Shown piece after piece: positions 44,429-51,939 of a DNA stretch of 64,000 nt; positions within the stretch are counted from its first letter, which is position 1, and every line of letters starts with the position of its first letter. This DNA comes from Verrucomicrobia bacterium S94. Its GTDB lineage: Bacteria > Verrucomicrobiota > Kiritimatiellia > Kiritimatiellales > Pontiellaceae. The notes under the pieces are model-generated. The model worked only from the letters and a program-made list of their open reading frames with translations, was not told where the DNA came from and did not search any database. The position numbers and the translations under genes are program-made. The DNA lies in the NCBI GenBank assembly GCA_004299845.1, contig CP036201.1:1736001-1800000 (forward strand), read 5' to 3'.

Positions 44429-46212
44429 ATGAATATCGATTTCATCTTGAAGATCGTCTTTCCAGTGATCGGGGGCTGGGAATTTTCCTGCTGGGCATGA
44501 AACACATGTCGGAAGGGCTTCAGGCCGTCTCCGGCGACCGGCTGCGTAAAATGATCAGCGCAGTCACCAACAACCGCATCATGGGCGTCGCCACCGGTAT
44601 TCTGGTCACCTGTCTGGTTCAGTCCAGTTCGGTAACAACCGTTATGGTTGTCGGGTTTGTAAACTCCGCCATCATGAATTTAATGCAGGCCATCGGCGTG
44701 ATTCTCGGCGCCAACATCGGCACCACCATCACCGGCTGGATTCTTGTGCTTAAAATCGGTAAATACGGGCTGCCCATTCTCGGTATTGCGGCCTTTTTCT
44801 TCCTCTTTTCAAAGAATCAGCGCGTGCGGTATATCGGCATGACCCTGATGGGCATCGGCATGGTCTTTTTCGGTCTGGAGCTGATGAAAAACGGCTTTAA
44901 ACCGATTAAATCGCTACCGGAATTCCAAGCCTGGTTCCACGCCTTCCAGGCAACGAGCTACATCGGCATCATTAAATGCGCGATGGTCGGTATGATTCTG
45001 ACCATGATTGTACAGTCCTCTTCGGCCACACTGGGCATCACCATCGGACTAGCCGCAACCGGAGTCATTGAATTCCGCACAGCCGCCGCGCTGGTGATGG
45101 GCGAAAACATCGGCACCACCGTAACCGCCCTGCTGGCCTCGATCGGAACCACCACAAACGCCAAACGCGCCGCCTATGCCCACTTTTTCTTTAATGTAAT
45201 CGGTACCGCCTGGTTTATTGCCCTTTTCCCGTTTGCAATTGGCGGTCTTGCCCATCTGATTGCCCTCAAAACCGGATTCGACCCCGCCACAGCCAGCCTC
45301 CAGGAAATTGCCACGGCACTCTTTCCTGACGGGGACATTGCAGCCATCATCGCCGATGCCAACCTGTCTGACCCCGTAACGGCCGCCGGGAAAAAGGTTG
45401 CCGGGCGTTTCGATCAGGTGATCACGGCCGGTATCGCCCTCACACATACAACTTTTAACGTGGCTAATGTCCTGATCTTCCTGCCGTTCATCGGTTTCCT
45501 GGCTAAATTTGTCACTAAACTGGCTCCGGAAAAAGAAACGAAAGAAGCTGCTCACCTCACCTACCTCGACGTCCGCATGCTCGATACCCCTTCACTTGGT
45601 ATTGTTCAGTCGCAGGGCCAGCTCAACTTCATGGCTGACAGCGTTGAAGGCATGATGATCAAACTGCGCACCTGCCTTGATTCCGGAATAACCGATGAAC
45701 TCGAACGTAAAATTTTCGAGCGGGAGGAAATTCTCGATAATGTCCAAAAGGAAATCTTTCTGTTTCTAAGCAATATGGTCTCCGGACAGGTTCCGTTGGA
45801 AGTCACCAATACCGCGAATAAACAGATGCGGCTGGCCGACGAGTATGAAAGTCTTTCCGACTATTCGACCAATGTGCTTAAGGGCCTGAAAAAACTCAAA
45901 GCCGGTAATCTCAATCTCGATGGTTCCGCCAAGGAAAAGCTGCTCATTCTTCACGACCGGGTAGCCGCCTATATCATCAAAGTAGATAAATTTATGAAGG
46001 ATGAGAATCCGGATGTACTCACCTGGGCGAATACAGAAGGCACCGCAATCTCAAAACTGATGAAAGAGATCCGTGCCGAACATCTTGATCGCCTTCAGAA
46101 AGAAGAGGCATCGCCCTATTTCAGTTTAGCCTATACCGATATCCTCAACTTTTATCGCCGCATGAAAGACCACGCGCTCAATATTGCTGAAGTGGTGCAT
46201 AGCGAAAAATAA
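44429..46212 (+). CDS. Na/Pi cotransporter (NptA/PhoU-domain type), frameshifted in the given sequence
   Basis: The protein (about 594 residues once the frame is restored) is a sodium-dependent phosphate transporter. From ATG 44429 the frame reads MNIDFILKIVFPVIGG and is lost at the G5 run 44471-44475. With one more G it continues LGIFLLGMKHMSEGLQAVSG, exactly the family start, and stays open to 46212. Two inverted Na_Pi_cotrans repeats carry the QSSSVTT (about 45) and QSSSATLG (about 190) motifs. A PhoU-like helical domain occupies about residues 375-590. It follows phoR by 111 bp. Confidence 0.88.
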
Positions 46213-46236
46213 CACAAACAGTTATCTCAGCACAGT

Positions 46237-46263
46237 AAGGCTCCCGGACCGGGGGCCTTTTCT
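46237..46263 (+). terminator. Rho-independent terminator after the Na/Pi cotransporter
   Basis: AAGGCTCCC (46237-46245) pairs with GGGGGCCTT (46251-46259), with a 5-base loop and a short T-run. It lies 24 bp past the stop codon. Confidence 0.88.
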
Positions 46264-46635
46264 GCGTTTACGACCTCCGAAACCGGCAAAGGAGACCTTT
46301 CCTGCAGCTCACAGCTCACAGCCCTCACAGCTTACAGCCTGCAAGCCCCGGAACCCTGATCGGAGCATACTTTTCCCGGCATAACAGCCGCATAACCGAT
46401 TGTTAATACTGCTAATAAAACAAAATTCAAATATTAACGCCTAACACAGTGCTCACACTACGCTAACACGGACCGCTAATCATATACTCACATTGATCGG
46501 CAAACGGGCGGCTGAACTAACCGATCTCAAACATTAGGATCAGAAATCAGAAATTAAACCCGCACAATGGCGGTTTATCCTGCAAGCAGGGTCCGGGAAA
46601 AAGGCCCCAACATAAATAAAACAGAGGATGTATGT
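46264..46635. other. Intergenic region before the porin genes
   Basis: A degenerate short tandem repeat of the type CAGCTCA (CAGCTCACAGCTCACAGCCCTCACAGC in three or four imperfect copies, 46303-46340) lies at the left. The PhoB-box array (46441-46482) lies in the middle. GAGG at about 46621-46624 is the porin ribosome-binding site. Confidence 0.5.
46441..46482 (+). promoter_or_regulatory. PhoB-box array before the porin genes
   Basis: CTAACAC (46441), CTCACAC (46452) and CTAACAC (46463) are spaced exactly 11 bp apart. A fourth, CTAATCA (46476), follows 13 bp later. The 7-bp unit plus 4-bp spacer is the architecture of a Pho box. This is the clearest array in the window. Confidence 0.7.
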
Positions 46636-47760
46636 ATGAAAAAAGAGCTTATATGCAGAGTCGCAGTAGTCATGACACTGATCACCCTGACTGCGGCAGC
46701 CGAAGAACCTTCCGTCTACGATAAAATCTGGGGTGTGACGAACTATGAAAACAAAGAGGCACCCGTGTTGCAGAAGCTCGCCTTTGTCGGCCGCCTGCAA
46801 GGCGATGCCTATTCATTCGGAGAGGACAGTAAACACAATGAGGATTTCACATGGAGACGGCTTCGTCTCGGTTTCAAAGCCGAATTCTTTCAGGACTGGC
46901 TGATTCATATTGAAGGCGATTTCGACCTGAATGAAATCGAAAACTGGGATGCGTTCAATAACCGCTTAACAGATTCATATATCGGCTGGAGCCCTTCTCA
47001 AAAAGTAAAACTGAAAGTGGGTAAACAGTCGGCCGGTTTCACCCTCGACGGAGCCACCTCGTCCAAAAAACTGATCGTTCCGGAACGCAGCATCGTGGCC
47101 GGAAACCTCTGGTTCGGTACGGAATACTTTACCGGAGCAACCATCTTCGGCGATGTTGATAGCGTGTACTACAAAGCCGGCGCATATTCTTCGAGCGCGG
47201 AATCCGGATTCGGGCACTTTGAAAGCGGATATTTCACCCTGCTTTCCGGCGGGATCAAATTAGGCGATCAAAGCTCGATGCGGCTGGACTATGTGTTCAA
47301 TGACACCGACTACGACAGCAACTATGAATACGGCACCAGCAAACTCGAACATATCGTGGCGCTGGTTTACAAAACACAGCTGAATGAAAAACTCGGCCTC
47401 TGGGCCGACATTGCCGGCGGCATCGGAAATTCCGACGAGAATATGAGCGACCTGATCGGCATTGATATTATGCCCTTTTATAACTTTTCCGAAAGCCTGC
47501 AGCTCGTTCTGCAGTATGCCGGTGTTACCAGTCTGGAGGGTGATGCGGATGTGAATATGGCCCGCTATGCATCCCGCAATGCCAACCGGAACCAGGTGGA
47601 AACCGCCCACAATCTACTGCTCGGATTCAACTGGTACCTCTATGGACATAAACTGAAGTGGCAGAATGCCGTAGAGTATAACTACGGTGAAAATCTTAAC
47701 GGCTCCGGCGAAGACTACAATGGATACGGACTCACCTCCGCCCTCCGCGTCAGCTGGTGA
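46636..47760 (+). CDS. Phosphate-selective porin (OprO/OprP family), first of two
   Basis: A 374-residue outer-membrane barrel. The start at 46636 gives a signal peptide (MKKELICRVAVVMTLITLTA, then AAEEPS). The family start is readable: FVGRLQGDAYSFGED, FTWRRLRLGFKAEFFQDWLI and GKQSAGFTLDGATSSKKLIVPERS. The strands alternate to a C-terminal LTSALRVSW, the terminal aromatic being the outer-membrane assembly signal. These porins pass phosphate and polyphosphate. The PhoB-box array upstream and the PstSCAB genes downstream support that role. Confidence 0.92.
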   Translation: MKKELICRVAVVMTLITLTAAAEEPSVYDKIWGVTNYENKEAPVLQKLAFVGRLQGDAYSFGEDSKHNEDFTWRRLRLGFKAEFFQDWLIHIEGDFDLNEIENWDAFNNRLTDSYIGWSPSQKVKLKVGKQSAGFTLDGATSSKKLIVPERSIVAGNLWFGTEYFTGATIFGDVDSVYYKAGAYSSSAESGFGHFESGYFTLLSGGIKLGDQSSMRLDYVFNDTDYDSNYEYGTSKLEHIVALVYKTQLNEKLGLWADIAGGIGNSDENMSDLIGIDIMPFYNFSESLQLVLQYAGVTSLEGDADVNMARYASRNANRNQVETAHNLLLGFNWYLYGHKLKWQNAVEYNYGENLNGSGEDYNGYGLTSALRVSW

Positions 47761-47788
47761 TTTTCACGATAGATCACGCAGATCTCAG

Positions 47789-47816
47789 GGGCACCCGGAT
47801 TACGGGTGCCCTTTTT
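47789..47816 (+). terminator. Rho-independent terminator after the first porin
   Basis: GGGCACCCG (47789-47797), a GATTA loop and CGGGTGCCC (47803-47811) form a perfect 9-bp stem followed by TTTTT. It lies 28 bp past the stop. Confidence 0.95.
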
Positions 47817-47895
47817 GTCTGCGGGCTTGATTTAAACCGCCGCGTTCTGACATCCTGATTCCTTATCCGAACAACCCGTAAACAAGGTACACTGC

Positions 47896-49041
47896 ATGTC
47901 GAAATTCCCTCTGAAGCCGCTTTTTCTGAAAACCGCCGCGTTTGTACTGCTGGCAGGATCGGGCCGTGCGCAGAACGATGATTTCCCGCTTCAAACTCTT
48001 GCCGGCACCTTCGATCCCGTGCTGATCACCGGCCGACTGCAGGCCGACGGCATCTCATATCATGAAGGCGGAAACCGTCTGGATGATCTGTTCTGGCGGC
48101 GGTTCCGAATGGGTGCAAAAACCGATTTTAAACAGGGGTTGAATGTAAAGGCGGAGCTGGATTTCAACCTCAATCAGGCCGACTCCGGTGACTGGCAGAA
48201 ATTCTACCGCCGTATCACCGATGCCTATATCCGCTGGAAACCCGTCGGTTCCCTGCAGTTGACCCTGGGTAAACAGGCCGTGAATTTCACGCTGGACGGC
48301 TCCACCTCCACCACAGAACTGTTCACACCTGAACGCAGCGTTGTGGCGAACAACATCTGGTTTCCTGCCCGGTTTTTCACCGGAGTTGCCGCCGCCGGAC
48401 AAACCGACCGCTTTTTTTATACCGCCGGCGGATATTCAGCCAGCGCCGAAGCGGAGTTCAGCCATTTCGATGCCGGTTATTTCGGCCTTTTCTCTCTCGG
48501 ATACCAGACCGGTAAAAACGGCTCCATACGGGTGGACTACATTTATAATTCGCCGGACTACGACACCGCATATAAAACCTTTACCGGACAGCAGGACATC
48601 GGCACTGCGGATCACCGGCAGCTTCTCTCTTTTGTGGTCAAACAGATGCTTTCAGAAAAGCTGGGAATCTGGGCCGATCTGGCAGCCTCCGAAGGCATTC
48701 AGGATGCAGACTATGCGGTTGACCGGAGTGATCTGCTCGGACTCGAGATTATGCCGTTTTACAACATAACCGAATCGCTTCAGTTTGTGGTACAGTATGC
48801 CGCCGTCGCCGCCCTGGATGGAAAAGCCGATGTTGTCATGGCGACCTGGGCCTATGCCAACGCCGAACAGCAGAAAGTTGAACAGACCCACAACCTGCTC
48901 TGCGGTTTCAACTGGTTTATCTATGGCCATCGCCTCAAGTGGCAGAATGCGGTTGAATACAACTACGGCGAAAACATCGGAGGTTCGACGGATGACTATA
49001 GCGGTTACGGTATCACCTCCGCCCTCCGCATCAGCTGGTAG
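47896..49041 (+). CDS. Phosphate-selective porin (OprO/OprP family), second of two
   Basis: A 381-residue paralogue of the preceding porin. It has a signal peptide (MSKFPLKPLFLKTAAFVLLA, then GSGRAQ). The shared blocks are LFWRRFRMGAKTDFKQGLNV, GKQAVNFTLDGSTSTTELFT and ERSVVANNIWFPARFFTG; the C-terminus is ITSALRISW. The equivalent blocks of the two genes line up along the whole length, so this is a tandem duplication. A terminator separates the two and I see no PhoB-box array in the 135-bp gap, so expression may depend on readthrough. Confidence 0.9.
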   Translation: MSKFPLKPLFLKTAAFVLLAGSGRAQNDDFPLQTLAGTFDPVLITGRLQADGISYHEGGNRLDDLFWRRFRMGAKTDFKQGLNVKAELDFNLNQADSGDWQKFYRRITDAYIRWKPVGSLQLTLGKQAVNFTLDGSTSTTELFTPERSVVANNIWFPARFFTGVAAAGQTDRFFYTAGGYSASAEAEFSHFDAGYFGLFSLGYQTGKNGSIRVDYIYNSPDYDTAYKTFTGQQDIGTADHRQLLSFVVKQMLSEKLGIWADLAASEGIQDADYAVDRSDLLGLEIMPFYNITESLQFVVQYAAVAALDGKADVVMATWAYANAEQQKVEQTHNLLCGFNWFIYGHRLKWQNAVEYNYGENIGGSTDDYSGYGITSALRISW

Positions 49042-49088
49042 CCCTTTTGCTGATTGACGCCTTTCTCCGGCTCCGGTAGCCAAACCCC

Positions 49089-49460
49089 ATGCATTTACTC
49101 ATTGTAGAAGACAGCCAACGAATCTCCGTACCGCCGGCCAAAGGTCTCCGCGAGTCCGAATATGAGGTCACGGTAGTCGGCAAGGGCATAGATGCCCTGA
49201 CCTGCTTCACCAACCGCACTCCCGATCTGATTCTGCTGGATCTCGGCCTGCCGGATATGGACGGATTCGACGTGCTGAACCGCATCCATGCCTTTCTGCG
49301 CCGCGGGAAGAAAAGGTATGATACCACCATAAAGATTGCCGACCTGGTAATTGATCCGGTCAGGCGGAAAATTGACCGTTCCGGTGGAAGCATTGAGCTT
49401 ACTCCAAGGGAATTCGATTCTCGGCGGCCGCGCCGGCCGATGCGGAATCGCTCTTTCTGA
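49089..49460 (+). pseudogene. Response regulator with internal deletion (truncated)
   Basis: The frame starts MHLLIVEDSQRISVPPAKGL and reaches LILLDLGLPDMDGFDVLNRI, an OmpR-type receiver with its phospho-acceptor Asp. It then jumps straight to HAFLRRGKKRYDTTIKIADL and VIDPVRRKIDRSGGSIELTP, the linker and start of the winged-helix domain. About 60 residues of the receiver (the Thr and Lys regions) are missing, and the DNA-binding domain stops after PREFDS. It cannot be a working regulator. Confidence 0.78.
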
Positions 49461-49528
49461 CCACAGCCGCTAAATACAACATGGCCCAGCTCAGACTGCT
49501 TTCCGCCACCGGAAATGAGCTGAAATAA
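49415..49528 (+). pseudogene. C-terminal tail of a TolC-like efflux protein, out of frame with the regulator
   Basis: In another frame from about 49415 the sequence reads ADAESLFLTTAAKYNMAQLR then LLSATGNELK and a stop at 49526-49528. The pattern 'AxYNxAxxRLLxATGxL' is that of the last helix of outer-membrane factors (TolC family). It abuts the truncated response regulator, so a deletion probably joined the two. A histidine kinase could originally have lain between them; that is speculation. Confidence 0.4.
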
Positions 49529-49537
49529 CAACAACCA

Positions 49538-49578
49538 GCGGTAAGTTCCAATGTTAGGAATATATTGGAACTTACCGC
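49538..49578. repeat. Perfect 14-bp inverted repeat (hairpin) before pstS
   Basis: GCGGTAAGTTCCAA (49538-49551) and TTGGAACTTACCGC (49565-49578) are perfect reverse complements around a 13-base loop that itself contains TTAGGAA. No T-run follows. It could be a terminator for the decayed genes to the left or an operator. A TTCC-N6-AGGAA variant of the recurring palindrome lies inside. Confidence 0.6.
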
Positions 49579-49592
49579 TTCTGAATCTTTCT

Positions 49593-49632
49593 CTAATGCA
49601 AGCCTAACACTTAGAGCACAGATTACCCACGC
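49593..49632 (+). promoter_or_regulatory. PhoB-box array before pstS
   Basis: CTAATGC (49593), CTAACAC (49604), AGCACAG (49615) and CCCACGC (49626) start at exact 11-bp steps. The second copy is a perfect match to the porin unit. The array ends about 50 bp before the pstS start codon. Confidence 0.6.
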
Positions 49633-49681
49633 TCTTTAAGAAATTCCGTTAGGAGTTCATAACAAATCAGGAGAAAGGTTT

Positions 49682-50500
49682 ATGAAAAAAAAGATTCTTG
49701 CAATGACAGCCGCAGCAGCGGTTGCGGCATCGGCCGGCGCATCTGACAAGATTGTTATTGATGGTTCCACCACCGTGGGACCGATTGCCAAGGCCTTTGC
49801 AGAATATTATATGGCAGCCAACCCCGACGTGAATATCACCGTTTCCGAATCCGGCTCCGGCAATGGCGCGAAGGCCATGATGAATGCAAACTGCGAAATA
49901 GCCATCATGTCCCGTCCGATGAAGCAGACCGAATTCAAAGCGGCTGCTGAAAAGGGTATTCAGCCTGTGGCCCATGTGGTTGCCCTCGATGGACTTCCGC
50001 TTCTGGTCCATCCTTCCAACCCGGTACAGGACCTTACGGTTGAACAGGTCCGGAAAATCTATCTGGGCGAAATATCCAACTGGAAAGAAGTCGGAGGTCC
50101 GGATAAAGCCATCGTAACCATCTCCCGCGACACCAACTCCGGCACTTATGAAACGTTTGCCAAACTGATCATGAATAAAGAAAAAATCGGCGGAAAATGC
50201 GAATACGTCGGCTCCAACGGCGCCATCCGCCAACGTGTTCAAAGCACGCCCGCCGCAATCGGTTACGCCGGTCTAGGCTTTGTTGACAAAACCGTCAAAG
50301 CCCTGAAAATCAACGGTATTTATCCATCTACAGAAACCGTTCAAACCGGCGAATATCCGGTTGCCCGTCCGCTGTTCATGTATACCGACGGTTATCCCAG
50401 ACTGGGAAGCCCGCTCTATCAGTTTGTAACCATCCACCTGACCGAGGACGGACAGGAAATGGTTGAAGAAATCGGATTTGTTCCGGTAACTGCATACTAA
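49682..50500 (+). CDS. pstS: Phosphate ABC transporter, periplasmic phosphate-binding protein
   Basis: A 272-residue phosphate-binding protein with a signal peptide (MKKKILAMTAAAAVAASAGA). The phosphate-contact loops are IDGSTTVGPIAKAFAE, VSESGSGNGAKAMM, IMSRPMKQTE and ISRDTNSGTYETF. It captures phosphate for PstCAB. It has an AGGAGAAAGG ribosome-binding site, and a PhoB-box array lies upstream. A strong terminator follows, so pstS is mostly a separate unit from pstCAB. No Cys for lipid attachment is seen near the cleavage site. Confidence 0.94.
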   Translation: MKKKILAMTAAAAVAASAGASDKIVIDGSTTVGPIAKAFAEYYMAANPDVNITVSESGSGNGAKAMMNANCEIAIMSRPMKQTEFKAAAEKGIQPVAHVVALDGLPLLVHPSNPVQDLTVEQVRKIYLGEISNWKEVGGPDKAIVTISRDTNSGTYETFAKLIMNKEKIGGKCEYVGSNGAIRQRVQSTPAAIGYAGLGFVDKTVKALKINGIYPSTETVQTGEYPVARPLFMYTDGYPRLGSPLYQFVTIHLTEDGQEMVEEIGFVPVTAY

Positions 50501-50528
50501 GGCCTTTTATATCTCCAACCGTAGTCCG

Positions 50529-50561
50529 CGGGATTCGGCCGGAAGCCGGATCCCGTTTTTT
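50529..50561 (+). terminator. Rho-independent terminator after pstS
   Basis: CGGGATTCGGC (50529-50539), a CGGAA loop and GCCGGATCCCG (50545-50555) form an 11-bp stem with one T-G pair, followed by TTTTTT. Confidence 0.95.
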
Positions 50562-50700
50562 CCGTCCGGAAAACATTATGAAAGCATTGCTCCCCAGCAG
50601 CGGAAGAACAGAGACCAACACTGTCATTTTTTATCAACATTCCATAAAATCCGAAGTTCAGATCATCTTCCAATATCCGGAAATTAAACCCTTTCACCCG

Positions 50701-50746
50701 CTTACACTCATCCAACATTAATCGCTCACTAATCTTTTACTAACAG
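50701..50746 (+). promoter_or_regulatory. PhoB-box sites before pstC
   Basis: CTTACAC (50701) and CCAACAT (50712) are 11 bp apart. CTAATCT (50729) and CTAACAG (50740) form a second 11-bp-spaced pair. They give pstCAB its own phosphate-responsive promoter downstream of the pstS terminator. Confidence 0.55.
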
Positions 50747-50785
50747 TTCGAAGCCATTGTCTGGCGCGATATTCAAGGGATTTCT

Positions 50786-51937
50786 GTGTCTATGAGCAAA
50801 ACAGCTAATATGAACCTAATAATGAGTGATGCCGCCAGCCGGCGCCAGCGTATCAGTATCCTGCTGGGTCAGAGTTTTCTTTTTCTGATCACTTCACTTT
50901 CCACCTTCGCGGTCTTCTTTATCTTCTATTTTATTCTGAAGGACGCGATTCCTTTTTTTAAACTTGAGGGATTCAGGGAATTTTTCACCAGCACGCACTG
51001 GTACCCCTCCGGATCACCGGCTGAATTCGGCGCCCTGCCTATTTTTATCGGAACAGGGCTGGTTACACTCGGGGCCGTTGTGGTTGCGGTCCCTCTCGGC
51101 ATTTCCGCCGCAGTCTGCCTTTCCGACCTTCTTCCGTTTAAGGTCCGGCAGATTGTAAAACCGCTCATCGAAGTACTCGCCGCGATTCCGTCCGTGGCAT
51201 ACGGTTTTTTTGCCCTGGTTGTTTTTGCACCGCTGCTCCAAAACCATGGCGGTGTCATTCTCTCCACCGGCATCTGGCTGGTCCTCGGGCCGATCCTCGC
51301 TCTGCTCGTCATTGTGATCGGAGACCTGATAACCGAGAAACTTCGGGAAAAAATTCCCAACCCTAAAACAGCGGGAGCGATCATTTTTCCAGTGCTTGGC
51401 ATTCTGGCTCTTATTTTTCTCTATCGGATCTCGACCAACCTGCTTGGTATCGAAATCAGCTCCGGAACCAATGCGCTAAACGTATCTATCATTCTGGGCA
51501 TCATGGCGCTTCCGACCGTAGTCAGTGTTTCCGAAGATGCGCTGCAGGCTGCCGGCCGTGAACTGCGGGAAGGCTCATATGCCCTCGGAGCCACGCGGGC
51601 GGAAACCATCATTAAAACCATCATTCCCGCCTCGGTCAGCGGAATTCTGGCCGCAGTTATTCTCGGGGTGATGCGGGCCATCGGCGAAACCATGGTGGTC
51701 TGGATGGCTTCGGGCAATGCCTCCCGGATTCCGGAACCATGGTATAATGTACTGCAGCCGATCCGGACCCTTACTGCCACCATTGCCGGCGATATGGGCG
51801 AAGCCGACCACGTAACCGGCTCCTCCCGCTTTCACGTCCTTTTCGCCATGGCATTCTGCCTTCTGGCCTTCTCATTCATCATGAACCTGGTCAGCGAAAT
51901 CATTGTTAAACGCTCACGCAGGAAACTGGGTAAATAA
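50786..51937 (+). CDS. pstC: Phosphate ABC transporter permease PstC
   Basis: A 383-residue inner-membrane permease. A GTG at 50786, six bases after AAGGGA, fits the ribosome-binding site best; the ATG at 50792 is the alternative. Membrane helices lie near 30-55, 90-115, 125-165, 200-215, 270-300 and 345-370. The PstB-coupling motif is EALRE-like: EDALQAAGRELREGSYALGA. It pairs with PstA; the stop is followed by the pstA start after 2 bp, as one operon. Confidence 0.93.
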   Translation: MSMSKTANMNLIMSDAASRRQRISILLGQSFLFLITSLSTFAVFFIFYFILKDAIPFFKLEGFREFFTSTHWYPSGSPAEFGALPIFIGTGLVTLGAVVVAVPLGISAAVCLSDLLPFKVRQIVKPLIEVLAAIPSVAYGFFALVVFAPLLQNHGGVILSTGIWLVLGPILALLVIVIGDLITEKLREKIPNPKTAGAIIFPVLGILALIFLYRISTNLLGIEISSGTNALNVSIILGIMALPTVVSVSEDALQAAGRELREGSYALGATRAETIIKTIIPASVSGILAAVILGVMRAIGETMVVWMASGNASRIPEPWYNVLQPIRTLTATIAGDMGEADHVTGSSRFHVLFAMAFCLLAFSFIMNLVSEIIVKRSRRKLGK

Positions 51938-51939
51938 GC

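Noticed and set aside
46303-46340. CRISPR-like array
   Set aside because: The unit is only about 7 bp and imperfect, with no spacers. It is a simple degenerate tandem repeat.
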